NCBI GenBank assembly: GCA_002504405.1
Contig: DARO01000007.1
Coordinates: 1-64,000, forward strand
Reading direction: 5' to 3'
Source: Methanomassiliicoccaceae archaeon UBA71
GTDB lineage: Archaea; Thermoplasmatota; Thermoplasmata; Methanomassiliicoccales; Methanomethylophilaceae
Length of the DNA: 64,000 nt
Part shown: positions 42,212 to 52,010 of the stretch, in pieces
Layout: each line of letters begins with the position of its first letter
How positions within the stretch are numbered: the first letter of the stretch is position 1
The notes under the pieces: generated by a model
The model's input: the letters and a program-made list of their open reading frames with translations, nothing else
What the model was told of the DNA's origin: nothing
Database searches by the model: none
Position numbers and translations under genes: made by a program

Positions 42212-43611
42212 TTGGCGCCCTCCGCCGAGTCCTCCAGAGAGAACCCTGCGTCCTTGACGCGGTCGCGGATGAGGTCCGCAAGGTCGTACATCTTCCTCTT
42301 CCTGAGCTCCTGGCGGAGGTCGATGAGTATGGACATGACCGAGTCGAGGTCCTCGTCCCTCCCCTCGTCGTCCGGGATTATGCCCAGGACGGTGTCGAAT
42401 TCCCTGATGAGGGACAGCCATGACTCGGCGGTCGCCCTGGTCATGGACCTCTCTCCGATGGCCCTGTTGGACTCCCTTGCCATCTCGAACATCACGCCGA
42501 TGGCGTCGCGGGTGTTGAAGTCCTCGTCCATGGCATCCCTGAACGCCTTGCGGAAGGACTCGATCCTCTCGGCGTCGGCGGTGCCCTCGGGGGCATCCCT
42601 GATATAGGCCTGGAGCTCGCGGTAGTTGTTGACGAGCCTGCCGAGAGCGGACTCGGCCTCCGCAAGCATGTCCTCCCCGTAGACCAGCGGGCTCATGTAG
42701 TGCGTGTTGAGGAAGTAGAACCTGACCGTGCGAGTACCGTATTTCGCGAGGACGTCCTTGACCGTGAAGAAGTTGCCGAGGGATTTCGACATCTTCTCCT
42801 CCTTCGACATCCCCCTCCCCTTGACCTGCAGCATTCCGTTGTGCATCCAGTAGTTGGCCAGGGGCTCGTGGGTGACGGCCTCCGTCTGGAGGATCTCGTT
42901 CTCGTGGTGGGGGAATATGAGGTCGTTGCCTCCTCCGTGAATGTCAATCCTGTCGCCGAGGTACTTCGCGATCATGGCGGAGCACTCGATGTGCCATCCG
43001 GGCCTTCCGGGCCCCCAGGGGGACTCCCAGGAGATCTCCCCCGGCTTGGCCGCCTTCCAGACCGCGAAGTCGAGGGGGTTCCTCTTGTAAGGGTCGGCGG
43101 CGATGCGGCCAGAGGACTGCAGGCTCTCGATGCTCTGGTTCGTCAGCCTCCCGTAGTTCTCCACCTTCGAGACGTCGAAGTAGACGCTGCCGTCATCGGC
43201 CACGTAGGCGAACCCATTGTCGATGATCTTCTGGACCATGGAGATGATGTCGCCTATGCACTCGCTGGCCTTGGGGTAGATGTCGGCGCGGTTTATCCCG
43301 AGCTTGGCGGAGTCCTCGAAGTACTTGTCGATGTACCTGGCGGACAGCTCCAGGGGATCTATGCCCTCCTCCGCGGCCCTGGTGATAATCTTGTCATCCA
43401 CGTCCGTGAAGTTGGTGACATGGGTCACCTGGTATCCGGAGTAGCGGAGGTAGCGGGCCACCATGTCGAAGACGATCATGCTCCTGGCGTGCCCCATGTG
43501 GATGTCGTCGTACACGGTCACGCCGCATACGTACATCTTTACCTTTCCGGGCTCAATGGGCTTGAACTCCTCGAGGGAGTTGGTGAGGGTGTTGTGGATC
43601 CTGAGTGCCAT
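42196..43611 (-). CDS. cysS: Cysteinyl-tRNA synthetase
   Basis: 471 residues, class I. HIGH-type motif [19 protein letters not shown], zinc-binding cysteine ([10 protein letters not shown]) and WHIECSAM are present. A TATA box (TATATAAATA, about 43636-43645) about 28 bases upstream of the ATG suggests a leaderless mRNA. The promoter lies after the cysE terminator, so cysS is transcribed apart from cysE. It overlaps the radical SAM gene by 16 bases. Confidence 0.95.
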   Translation of the reverse strand: MALRIHNTLTNSLEEFKPIEPGKVKMYVCGVTVYDDIHMGHARSMIVFDMVARYLRYSGYQVTHVTNFTDVDDKIITRAAEEGIDPLELSARYIDKYFEDSAKLGINRADIYPKASECIGDIISMVQKIIDNGFAYVADDGSVYFDVSKVENYGRLTNQSIESLQSSGRIAADPYKRNPLDFAVWKAAKPGEISWESPWGPGRPGWHIECSAMIAKYLGDRIDIHGGGNDLIFPHHENEILQTEAVTHEPLANYWMHNGMLQVKGRGMSKEEKMSKSLGNFFTVKDVLAKYGTRTVRFYFLNTHYMSPLVYGEDMLAEAESALGRLVNNYRELQAYIRDAPEGTADAERIESFRKAFRDAMDEDFNTRDAIGVMFEMARESNRAIGERSMTRATAESWLSLIREFDTVLGIIPDDEGRDEDLDSVMSILIDLRQELRKRKMYDLADLIRDRVKDAGFSLEDSAEGAKWKRI

Positions 43612-43649
43612 CTGATCAGGACGTGAAACGCCCCCATATAAATAAAAGT

Positions 43650-43671
43650 GCGCGCGGGCAAACCCGCGCGC
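43650..43671 (-). terminator. Terminator of the PAPS-reductase/cysE operon
   Basis: 9-bp stem GCGCGCGGG/CCCGCGCGC with a 4-base loop, located right after the cysE stop on the minus strand and followed there by ACTTTTATTT. Confidence 0.8.
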
Positions 43672-43680
43672 GTTCCCTGG

Positions 43681-44334
43681 TCACTCGAGCTTCTTCTCGA
43701 CGGCGGCCAGCTGGGACCTCAGCGAGGCGATCTCCTCCTCCATGGCCGCAAGCCTGTCCCTGATGGGGTCTGGGAGCTGGTTGTGCATCAGGTCGCTGTC
43801 GCAGGTCTTGAGCCCGGCCTTCCTCACGATCCTCCCGGGAACGCCGACGACAGTGCAGTCGTCTGGCACATCTATCAGCACGACCGAGCCGGCTCCGACC
43901 CTCACGTTGTTCCCGATGGTGATGTTGCCCAGGATGGAGGCGTTGCATCCGACGACGACGTGGTTGCCGATGGTCGGGTGCCTCTTGCCCTTGTTGAAGC
44001 TCACTCCGCCGAGCGTGACCCCCTGGTACAGGGACACGTCCGTGCCTATTATCGTCGTCTCGCCTATGACCACGCCTGTGGCATGGTCGATGAAGAACCT
44101 CTTGCCGATGGTTGCCCCGGGGTGGATGTCGCATCCGGTTAGCTGATGGGCGATGAAGTTGATCTCCCTCGCCTCCTCCTTCCTTCCCTCCAGCCACAGC
44201 TCGTGGCTCTTCCTGTACATGCTGACGGCCTGGAGTCCGGTGTGGAACCTCCTGGCATCGTTCTCATCGACGATGGCGGGGTCCTTCTCCATGGCCACCG
44301 CCAGGTCGTCTGGGTCTATCTCGTAGTCTATCAT
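43681..44334 (-). CDS. cysE: Serine O-acetyltransferase
   Basis: Acetylates serine for cysteine synthesis. 217 residues: an N-terminal helical part, then a left-handed beta-helix of hexapeptide repeats (CDIHPGATIGKRFFIDHATGV, GTDVSLYQGVTLGGVSF, HPTIGNHVVVGCNASILGNITIG). A C-terminal coiled segment (MEEEIASLRSQLAAVEKKLE) is longer than in the enteric enzyme. The start ATG 44334 overlaps the PAPS-reductase gene stop by 4 bases. Confidence 0.92.
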   Translation of the reverse strand: MIDYEIDPDDLAVAMEKDPAIVDENDARRFHTGLQAVSMYRKSHELWLEGRKEEAREINFIAHQLTGCDIHPGATIGKRFFIDHATGVVIGETTIIGTDVSLYQGVTLGGVSFNKGKRHPTIGNHVVVGCNASILGNITIGNNVRVGAGSVVLIDVPDDCTVVGVPGRIVRKAGLKTCDSDLMHNQLPDPIRDRLAAMEEEIASLRSQLAAVEKKLE

Positions 44335-46262
44335 TGGTCGAACTCTCCGTTGTCTCTTGCGAAGTTGACTGACGGGCAGGGCCCGAAGCAGTCCCTGCAG
44401 AAGACGCAGTCGTCCTCGTGGATCTTCACCTTCCCGTCCTCCATGTAGAGCGCGCCCGGATCGCATCTCGCGGCGCACAGGCCGCATCCCACGCACTGCT
44501 CCGCCCTCACTATGGCCTGGAAAGCATGGTCTATCGCCGTCCTGGCGTCGTTCTCGACGTTGGCCTTGGAGATGATTACGCCCTCACGATAGATGGTCGT
44601 GAATCCCGCCTCGATGTATTCCCCCTCGGGGTCTACCTCGACGACCCATGCCAGGGCATGGCAGAACGGCTTGACGGCCTCGATGTTTATCGGCCTGGAA
44701 AGAGCCGCCTCCACGCTGTAGCCCATTGTGCACGGGGAGTACCCGTCCTGGACCTTGATCGTGAGGGGCCCGGTCTCGGGCGTCTTGGTCTGTCTGGTGA
44801 GCTCCGACATGTCCCTGCCGGAGACCCTCTGTACCTCCTCGCGGATGGACTTGGGGGCGTTCTTCCATCTCCAGAGCCCGTACTCCTTCCATTCAGGGGG
44901 GAGTCCACGGTCCTCCATGTACTTCGTGAGGTAGGCATCCCACTGGTCCCATCTGGAGCTCACGCCCTCGATGGCGGCGAATTCCGCGAGGTCGGACGCT
45001 GGGCACAAGAAGCAGCCAATCCTGTCCAGGCCGCGGGTGTACCAGACGTTGAATGGCTCCTTCCTCAGGAAAATGTACAGCCATACGTGCATCGCGCACC
45101 AGTTCTGGATCGGTGACGCACCCGTCTGGCCAGGGGTCCAGGGGTTGGTCCAGACCCTGGGCTTGGCGTTCCTTGCCTCGGACTCGTACTTCCTCTGGCC
45201 TATGAACGACAGGACGCCCCCGGGGAAGTGCTTGTTGATGGCGCCCACCGTGGGCCCCAGCTTGTTCGTCTTGCAGCACCATCTGAAGTCCTTGGCCGGA
45301 GGGCCGAAGTAGACCAGGTTCCCGAAGAACGCGTCCGTGGGAGCCTTCTCCTCGATAAGCGTCAGGTTGTGCCTGGAGCACACATCGTGGACGTGCTCGA
45401 CGGTCTCGTCGAACTCCAGGCCGGTGTCCACGAACAGGACGGGCAGGTTCAGACCGGCGTCGATGGTGAGGAGCAGGGACGCCAGCGAGTCCTTCCCACC
45501 CGAGAAAGACACTATCGCCGGCTTCTGGGTGCGCTCGATCGTGTTCCTTATGAAGCCTGTGGCCTCCTCAACCCTCTTGTTTATGACACCCTCGTTGGCG
45601 GACACGACCTCGTCCCAGGAGTGCGCCGGCTGGGGGCCGCGGTAGGCCTCGGGCTTGTACCATCTCGTCTTGACCGCGACGCCCTTTTCACTGGCAACCA
45701 TCTCTGGGCCGGTCATCTTCGCCATCCCGGTGGCGATGACCTCCCTCTCGGGGGACAGTATCACGATCTCGTCCCCGGGGACGATGTCGGGGTGCGCGTC
45801 CACCACGCCGGGGGCCATCAGGTTCTTGCTCTCCCTGACGAACGGGATCGCGCCCGGGTCGCATATCACGTAGCCCCTGGTGCAGGTTCCGCCGAAGCGG
45901 TACGCGCCCTGCAGGCGGGATACGAACTTCCATCCCGAGCCCATGTCGTACCTGAGGGACGCGACGACGTCCCCGTCCACGATAACCTCGTCCATCCTGT
46001 CAAGAGCCGGCGCCTTGCTGAGTATCACCACGTGCCCATCGGGAAGGACCGCCTGTCCGGCCCCCTTCCCGTAGTCCCTGTCGAGAATCCCCCTGATGAG
46101 GTCGATGTCGTGCTGGAATGCCGGGCGCGCGTCGCCGGGAGGGGTCAGCTCGACCTCCTCCGTCGGGGCGCCGCACACCGGGCACTCCTTTGTTTCAAGT
46201 ATCGGTAGGTTGCACTCGTGGCACCATCTCAGATGGTTCTTACCCAGCCTAATCGCTCCCAT
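44331..46262 (-). CDS. PUA-domain / PAPS reductase-like / ferredoxin fusion
   Basis: About 643 residues. Order: zinc ribbon (CHECNLPILETKECPVCG), a middle PUA-like domain (about 120-200), a PP-loop PAPS/adenylylsulfate reductase-type domain (SFSGGKDSLASLLL, VDTGLEF, WCCKTNKLGP, RIGCFLCPASD), and two C-terminal [4Fe-4S] sets (CVGCGLCAARCDPGAL, CVFCRDCFGPCPSV). Fusions of this type are known in methanogens and linked to sulfur or sulfite assimilation; the exact reaction is not settled. I use ATG 46262; a TATA-like TATAATAA near 46293 fits it, and GTG 46271 would add three residues. It is co-transcribed with cysE. Confidence 0.85.
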   Translation of the reverse strand: MGAIRLGKNHLRWCHECNLPILETKECPVCGAPTEEVELTPPGDARPAFQHDIDLIRGILDRDYGKGAGQAVLPDGHVVILSKAPALDRMDEVIVDGDVVASLRYDMGSGWKFVSRLQGAYRFGGTCTRGYVICDPGAIPFVRESKNLMAPGVVDAHPDIVPGDEIVILSPEREVIATGMAKMTGPEMVASEKGVAVKTRWYKPEAYRGPQPAHSWDEVVSANEGVINKRVEEATGFIRNTIERTQKPAIVSFSGGKDSLASLLLTIDAGLNLPVLFVDTGLEFDETVEHVHDVCSRHNLTLIEEKAPTDAFFGNLVYFGPPAKDFRWCCKTNKLGPTVGAINKHFPGGVLSFIGQRKYESEARNAKPRVWTNPWTPGQTGASPIQNWCAMHVWLYIFLRKEPFNVWYTRGLDRIGCFLCPASDLAEFAAIEGVSSRWDQWDAYLTKYMEDRGLPPEWKEYGLWRWKNAPKSIREEVQRVSGRDMSELTRQTKTPETGPLTIKVQDGYSPCTMGYSVEAALSRPINIEAVKPFCHALAWVVEVDPEGEYIEAGFTTIYREGVIISKANVENDARTAIDHAFQAIVRAEQCVGCGLCAARCDPGALYMEDGKVKIHEDDCVFCRDCFGPCPSVNFARDNGEFDQ

Positions 46263-46301
46263 GTCGCTCACATGACAGAGGGGCCGGCCATTATTATACT
46301 T

Positions 46302-49300
46302 TCATCTGCGCCTGAGAGCCACCCCCAGGACCAGCAGCATGAGCAGCATCAGGGCGATGACGGCCAGGACCACGCCGTTGTCCATCCCCGGTATCCATCC
46401 TCCGTCCTCGTCCCCGGACTGTCCGGGTTTCGGGGAATCCTCTTCCGATGGGTCTTCGACGCCATGCCCTCCGTCGTCCTGATCGTCTCCGGTATCGTCG
46501 GATCCATCCTCCGGACTCTCCGACGGTCCGTCGTCCTGACCGTCGTCGTTGTCGCCGCTGTCGTCTGTGACGCCCCCTCCACCTGGCGTGACGGCGATCC
46601 CTGGCCAGGAATGGCCGCCATCCCAGGAGCCGGTCGAGCGCTCCCACACAGGGTACAGATGCATATCCGACGATGGCCTGATCACGTCCCCCTGTTCCAC
46701 AACGGCATCGCCGCCCTCCTGCATCGCCCATCCCGTGAAGCTGTATCCACTCATTTTACCGGGGTCGGCATCCACCCTCAGCCCGTCGGGCATCGGGAAC
46801 CTCACCTCCACGACCTCGTCTGCTGTATGGAAGAACGCCGTCAGCATCACTGCATCCCATGTCGAGTACAGGTGGATGTCCCCGTCATGGAGGACCGTTT
46901 CCCCGTAGTCGTATTCCGCCACGCCATCCTCTGTCAGGGACCATCCCGCGAAGTCGTATCCCGTCCTGGATCCGGGATCCTCGTCCAGCAACAGGCCGCC
47001 AGCCTCACTGAACTCCCTCTCCACCGTTTCGGTGGCCGTGTGCAGGTATGCCGTGTGTATGAGCTCCTCCCAAACCGCATACAGGTGGATGTCCGATCTG
47101 GGGGAGATCGTTCCCTCGGAAGGGTATTCTGCCTCGCCGCCGTCAGATGCAGACCATCCGGCGAACTCGAATCCGGACAGGGTCCCTGGGTCGACATCCA
47201 GGACGAGCCCTTCGATCTGCGTGAAGCTACGCTCCACGATACCCCCGGGCGTATGGAAGTATGCCGTGTGGACAGCCTCCTTCCAAACGGCATGAAGGTG
47301 GACGTCTGCAGTCGGGAATATGCGTTGTCCGTATGAGAAATCGGATCCTCCATCCTCGGATTCGGACCATCCCGCGAACAGGTACCCGTCTCTCGTCCCC
47401 GGGTCCGCATCGAGGACTAGCCCGCCGACCTCCCCGAACGACCTCTTCTCCACGCGGTCCAGGGCGTGGAAGTAGGCCGTGTGGACATTCTCCTCCCAAA
47501 TCGCATACAGGTGGATGTCGGAATCCGGGAACAGGATCTCGCCAGCGTAATGCAGCTCCTCCCCGTCCTCCGAGGCGGACCATCCGGCAAAGGAGTGCCC
47601 GTCTGGAGGGTTACGGCATTCCGTCAGCTCGAGTCCGCCGGCCATCCCGAAGCGGATCTCGGAGACGTCTTCCACGTTGTGCAGGAATGCCGAAAGAACG
47701 ATCTCCTCCCACACAGCGTAAAGGGAGACGTCCGTATCCGGGTGGATGACGTCCCCTATGCTGTAGGCTGGAACGCCGTCTGGGGAGAGCGACCATCCCA
47801 CGAACGTGAACCCACGCGCCCCGTCGGGGATGATGTATATCTTCAAGCCTTCCGAAGGGAGGAACAAGACATCCGAGACTTCGTCTCCGCTATGGAAGTG
47901 CGCAGTGCACGGCAGCTCCTTCCAGACCGCGTACAGGTGGATGTCGCTCTCAGCCTTCAGGACGGACCCGTGCAGGTGATCCACCTGCCCGTCCTGTGTC
48001 TCCGACCATCCTGCGAATGTGTGGCCGTCCAGGCTGCCGTAGTCAACATCCAGGGTAAGTCCAGCCGACAGCCCGAAGCGCTTCTCCACGATGCCGTCGG
48101 GCGTGTGGAAGTATGCGGTGAGAACGACCTCCTCCCACACAGGGTACAGGTGAACATCGGATTCCGGCCAGATAACATCGCCGGGGAAATGCTCCGCCTC
48201 TGCACCTTCCGCAAGAGACCAGCCGATGAGGGTGTGTCCGTCCATCAGCGGATACCTGTCGAGGGTCAGCCCGGCGGGTTCCGAGAAAGTCTCGGTTTCT
48301 ATTCTGCCATCGATATGGAAATATGCAGTATGCATCACCTCCTTCCAGATGGCGTAGAGCCTCACGTCCCCTTCCGGGTAGATGGTCGAGCCCTCCCCGT
48401 AGATCTGGGATCCGGATGTAGATTCTGACCACCCTGAGAAAAGATAACCTTTCTTGGTTCCGTACACGACATCCAATACAAGGCCATCCGGCTCACTGAA
48501 GGACTTTGTTTCTATTATGCCATCGATATCGAAATATGCAGTGTGTATCCGTCCCTCCCAGACGGGGTACAGGTGCACGTCGGCTGTAGGATGTATCGTC
48601 TCCCCACGTCCGTGGACCGGACCTCCGTCTGACGACAACGTCCATCCGGAGAAATCGAAACCTTTCTTGGTGCCGGGATTGACGTCAAGGACGATGCCCT
48701 CTGTCTCCCTGAACACAATGGAGTGAATGCCATCGCTCAGATGGAAGTAAGCCGTGTGCTGGATGGCTTCCCATGATGCATAGAGGTGTATGTCCCCGTC
48801 GGATTCCACCCTGTCCCCTGTGGAATAGACGGCATGTTCGTTCTCTGACAGTGCCCAGCCGGCGAAGGTGTACCCGTCCCTGTGCACCGGCACGGTCTCG
48901 ATCACCAGGCCTTCGGAAGGCAGGAACCTTATCTCCGTCACATCATCCCCGTCATGGAAGTATGCTGTGCGCTCGATCTCTCTCCAAACGGGGTACAGGG
49001 AGACGTCGCAATCAGGTGCTATATGCTCCTCCGGTTCGAATTCGACGGTCCCCTCATCTGAAAGTGACCAACCTGAGAAGGTGAACCCGTCCTTCGTCCC
49101 CGGGTCGACGTCCAGCGTCAAGCCGTCGATCTGGAGGAATTCTATCTCGACGATCCCATTGGCGGTGTGGAAGCTTGCCGTCCATCTGATGGGCTCCCAG
49201 ACAGGGTAGAGTATCACGTCCTGTGTAGGGAATATGGTCTGGTCACGGGAATACTCCGAGGGTCCCGTATCCGACGACGACCATCCCACGAACGTGTACC

Positions 49301-51518
49301 CGTCCACGTTCCCGGGGTCGACGTCCAGCACGAGCCCTTGGGTCTCCATGAACATCTTCTCGACGACAGCCTCTTGGCAATGGAAGTACGCCGTGTGCAT
49401 GATGGGCTCCCAGACGGCGTACAGGTCAATGTCGGAGTCGCTCCGGATGATATCCCCCGGGGTGTATTCGACCTCGCCTCCATCAGACAAGCTCCATCCT
49501 GCGAAAGAGTGCCCCTCTATGGATCCGGGGTCCACGTCTATGACGAGCCCCTCAGACGGATAGAATTCAACCTCCACGGTCCGGTCGGCCGCGTGGAATG
49601 TCGCCGTGCGGACGTCCTCGGACCATACAGCGTAAAGATGGACCTCCGTCTCGGATTTCAGCTGGCTGCCTATGCTGTATTGCGGCTCGCCGCCCTCGGT
49701 GAGCGACCATCCCTCGAACGTGTACCCGTCCCTAGGCTCGGGCACATGGTCTACTGTGAGTCCGAAGTACGGGATGAAATCCCCCTGGTGTACGGACCCC
49801 ATCGAATGGTAGAACACCCCGACGCGGGGATGCTCCGACCATTCCGGTGTCAGCACAACGTCCTCTTGGAGGACGAAGCCGTCTCCGACCTCCAGCCGGC
49901 TGCCGTCGGGATGGTTCCAGTACAGGAGCTTCCTCCCCTCCGAGACCGGATCCAGGGAGACGAAGAACATCCTGCCATCATATCCGGTTTCAGTTCCGAG
50001 CACCACATCCCCGTCGGAGAAAGTGACCGTGAATATCCTGCGGTCCTCGTACACGGGGGTCAGGCGGATATCTGAGAGCACAGTGACCGTGGTCCCGACG
50101 GGGGTGCCGCCGATGGACCACCCCGTATGCCTCTTGCCTTCCTCCTCGGTCGGGACCACGGACGCATCTATGGCATGCGTTCCGCCGTAGGGGACCGTGA
50201 CCCTCTTGAGAACCCCGCCGTCAGCATCCAGATACTCGATATGATGCTCAATTACAGTCCACACGCCGGTGGCCGTGTGGTCCCCGTATGTGGTGATTTC
50301 GCTCCCTGCGGGAAGGACCTCGCCGTCCACCTCCCATCCCCCGAAGACGAACCCAGGGATCTCCCCGGGGTCCGGATAGCTGTCCCCGACTGTGAACTTC
50401 CAGGTGTCCGGCAGCCCGTCCCCGGCGGTACCTAGGGCCGAGTTGTCCAGTGTGACGGTGGCCTCCTCGTAGACGGGCTGGGCCTCGTACATGCCCCCGG
50501 ACTGGGTGAACATGTCGATGGTGACGGCCGGGCGGCCCTTCTCGGACACGTCCCAAACGGCGCCGTCGATGATCCATCCTGTGCATGACAGGTCTCCGAC
50601 CGAGTGGTCGGGCAGGGTGTACGGCAGGTCGGACCAGTCCGAGATGATGACCGGTTCGAGCCCGCTGCTCTCCGGGAACACGATGCTCCCGGCCATCGAT
50701 TCGACGTAGTAGTTCACGCCGGGCTCCGGGGTGAACCTGGTGTGGCTGTACTGGACGCCGTTCATCGACAGCAGGTGGAATGTGGTATCCACCCTGTTGC
50801 CGTCCTCGTCGGTCACCAGGAGGAAGTCGAAGCTCCCGGCGTGGAGGTAAACCTGCCCGTCCACGGTGCCGATCCTGGAGAACGTGCCGGCTTCGCTGTA
50901 TATCCACGGGACCCCGTCGAGCCTCTGGCTGGATCCCGTCACCGCCTGATGGCCGACTTCCGCGTCGGCGAAGGCGGTGCTGTGTATGCTGGTTATGTTC
51001 CTGAGGTCGACGACCCCCATGGACGCGTTTCTGAACGTGTCCGCCTTCAATGCAGTGACGCCGGTGAGGCCGAGGGTCAGCGTCTCTATGTTCCTGCAGT
51101 TCTCGAAAGCCCCCGCGCCTATCGTCTCCAGGTCGCCGTAGAGGTAGACCTCGCGCACCCCCGAATCCTTGAACGCGTCCTCGCCGATCGATGTCAGCAT
51201 GCGGTCGCAGAAGTAGTCCAGGGATCCGCATCCCTGGAATGCCCGGTCGCCGATGGAGTCGGGGACGGAGCTGAGGATCACCTTCTTCAACGTGACGCAG
51301 TCGCGGAACGCATCGTCCATCACGGTCTCGCTGTCGAGGTAGATGTAGTCCTCGGTCAGCATGGCATCGGTGTACTTCCTCGTGTCTGCGTTCTTGATGA
51401 TCATGTATTTGTCGTCGCTCACGTCCGCATCCGCGATCCCCCAGCCGTTGGAGGTTGCCGTCACCGCCAACGCAAGGGCGAGTATCGCAAGGACGATCGC
51501 GACTGTGTTCCTATTCAT
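46302..51518 (-). CDS. Giant surface protein with BspA-like LRRs and InlB/Flg_new-type repeats
   Basis: 1738 residues. Order: signal peptide (TVAIVLAILALALAVTATSNG), BspA/LRR_5-type leucine-rich repeats (about 60-190: AFRDCVTLKKVILSSVPDSIGDR, GVREVYLYGDLETIGAGAF), a spacer region with loose beta repeats, about 15 repeats of about 71 residues (pattern HTAYFH...GLVLDVDPG...GYxFAGWS...DIHLYAVWEE), then an acidic D/G/E-rich stalk and a C-terminal membrane anchor with basic end (LALRRR-like). Such repeats are common on gut bacteria and gut methanogens and fit adhesion. Single gene; no terminator seen inside. Confidence 0.88.
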   Translation of the reverse strand: MNRNTVAIVLAILALALAVTATSNGWGIADADVSDDKYMIIKNADTRKYTDAMLTEDYIYLDSETVMDDAFRDCVTLKKVILSSVPDSIGDRAFQGCGSLDYFCDRMLTSIGEDAFKDSGVREVYLYGDLETIGAGAFENCRNIETLTLGLTGVTALKADTFRNASMGVVDLRNITSIHSTAFADAEVGHQAVTGSSQRLDGVPWIYSEAGTFSRIGTVDGQVYLHAGSFDFLLVTDEDGNRVDTTFHLLSMNGVQYSHTRFTPEPGVNYYVESMAGSIVFPESSGLEPVIISDWSDLPYTLPDHSVGDLSCTGWIIDGAVWDVSEKGRPAVTIDMFTQSGGMYEAQPVYEEATVTLDNSALGTAGDGLPDTWKFTVGDSYPDPGEIPGFVFGGWEVDGEVLPAGSEITTYGDHTATGVWTVIEHHIEYLDADGGVLKRVTVPYGGTHAIDASVVPTEEEGKRHTGWSIGGTPVGTTVTVLSDIRLTPVYEDRRIFTVTFSDGDVVLGTETGYDGRMFFVSLDPVSEGRKLLYWNHPDGSRLEVGDGFVLQEDVVLTPEWSEHPRVGVFYHSMGSVHQGDFIPYFGLTVDHVPEPRDGYTFEGWSLTEGGEPQYSIGSQLKSETEVHLYAVWSEDVRTATFHAADRTVEVEFYPSEGLVIDVDPGSIEGHSFAGWSLSDGGEVEYTPGDIIRSDSDIDLYAVWEPIMHTAYFHCQEAVVEKMFMETQGLVLDVDPGNVDGYTFVGWSSSDTGPSEYSRDQTIFPTQDVILYPVWEPIRWTASFHTANGIVEIEFLQIDGLTLDVDPGTKDGFTFSGWSLSDEGTVEFEPEEHIAPDCDVSLYPVWREIERTAYFHDGDDVTEIRFLPSEGLVIETVPVHRDGYTFAGWALSENEHAVYSTGDRVESDGDIHLYASWEAIQHTAYFHLSDGIHSIVFRETEGIVLDVNPGTKKGFDFSGWTLSSDGGPVHGRGETIHPTADVHLYPVWEGRIHTAYFDIDGIIETKSFSEPDGLVLDVVYGTKKGYLFSGWSESTSGSQIYGEGSTIYPEGDVRLYAIWKEVMHTAYFHIDGRIETETFSEPAGLTLDRYPLMDGHTLIGWSLAEGAEAEHFPGDVIWPESDVHLYPVWEEVVLTAYFHTPDGIVEKRFGLSAGLTLDVDYGSLDGHTFAGWSETQDGQVDHLHGSVLKAESDIHLYAVWKELPCTAHFHSGDEVSDVLFLPSEGLKIYIIPDGARGFTFVGWSLSPDGVPAYSIGDVIHPDTDVSLYAVWEEIVLSAFLHNVEDVSEIRFGMAGGLELTECRNPPDGHSFAGWSASEDGEELHYAGEILFPDSDIHLYAIWEENVHTAYFHALDRVEKRSFGEVGGLVLDADPGTRDGYLFAGWSESEDGGSDFSYGQRIFPTADVHLHAVWKEAVHTAYFHTPGGIVERSFTQIEGLVLDVDPGTLSGFEFAGWSASDGGEAEYPSEGTISPRSDIHLYAVWEELIHTAYLHTATETVEREFSEAGGLLLDEDPGSRTGYDFAGWSLTEDGVAEYDYGETVLHDGDIHLYSTWDAVMLTAFFHTADEVVEVRFPMPDGLRVDADPGKMSGYSFTGWAMQEGGDAVVEQGDVIRPSSDMHLYPVWERSTGSWDGGHSWPGIAVTPGGGGVTDDSGDNDDGQDDGPSESPEDGSDDTGDDQDDGGHGVEDPSEEDSPKPGQSGDEDGGWIPGMDNGVVLAVIALMLLMLLVLGVALRRR
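46640..49830 (-). repeat. About 15 tandem repeats of about 213 bp in the surface-protein gene
   Basis: Each unit encodes about 71 residues ending in a D-(I/V)-x-L-Y-x-V-W motif and containing GYxFxGWS. Copies differ in most codons, so DNA identity is moderate and the array looks old rather than recently expanded. The first, more divergent unit begins with VGVFYHSMGS. Confidence 0.8.
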
Positions 51519-51704
51519 TCAATCACCCGTGCGGCCGCTGTTGCGGTCGCCGCGGACGACTTGGAAGGATCGTATAAGTCGCGTGCCGTCGTTGATACGC
51601 TTGCTAGGTCTTAGACCCTGGCGGGTTATCGGGGTTCGACGATAGTCGATTCGCGACTGCACAATTATATATGATTAACGCTCTGGATTGTCGGGGATGG
51701 TGCG
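51519..51704. promoter_or_regulatory. Intergenic region upstream of the surface-protein and small-protein genes
   Basis: Mixed-composition stretch with a TATA-like TATATATGA at about 51666 pointing to the plus-strand small gene. I looked for a tRNA around GGTTCGAC (51635-51642) and found no matching cloverleaf. No gene supported. Confidence 0.4.
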
Positions 51705-51959
51705 ATGAGGCTCACAGTCTTTCGCAGGAAGAAGGAAACAGATAAGTTCAGCAATGCTGAAAGGAGGTACGTCTCCTCTCTACAGAAGGACATCCTCTAC
51801 TATGAGGGATGGACGGAGGGGGAGGTGTCCTCGGACTACGGGGCGAGCAAGAAGGTGCACACGATAGTGGCTCTGGGCTACCTCGAGTACGAGCATGATG
51901 CCCTGGTCCTGACCGAAAAGGGCAGGAAAATCACACGCAACTGCGCAGGCGTCGTCTGA
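51705..51959 (+). CDS. Small protein, possible winged helix
   Basis: 84 residues, basic N-terminus (RLTVFRRKKETDKFSNAERRYVSSLQKD) then ILYYEGWTEGEVSSDYGASKKVHTIVALGYLEYEHDALVLTEKGRKITRN, which resembles the second half of a small winged-helix DNA-binding domain (helix, wing with LxxTEKG). No known family recognised. Stand-alone; a GGGGATGG precedes the ATG. Ended by a strong hairpin. Confidence 0.5.
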   Translation: MRLTVFRRKKETDKFSNAERRYVSSLQKDILYYEGWTEGEVSSDYGASKKVHTIVALGYLEYEHDALVLTEKGRKITRNCAGVV

Positions 51960-51984
51960 CGCGGTTCATCAAAGAAAATTATTT

Positions 51985-52006
51985 GGCCGACGCCGAAGCG
52001 TCGGCC
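51985..52006. terminator. Bidirectional terminator between small gene and ubiD
   Basis: 9-bp stem GGCCGACGC/GCGTCGGCC with CGAA loop; T-rich on the minus strand side (AAATAATTTTC) and TTCCTC on the plus side. Confidence 0.75.
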
Positions 52007-52010
52007 TTCC

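Noticed and set aside
46640..49830. CRISPR-like array because of regular spacing
   Set aside because: The regular period (about 213 bp) lies inside one open reading frame and encodes protein repeats.
51519..51704. Possible tRNA around GGTTCGAC
   Set aside because: The flanking bases do not form the paired arms or acceptor stem of a tRNA.
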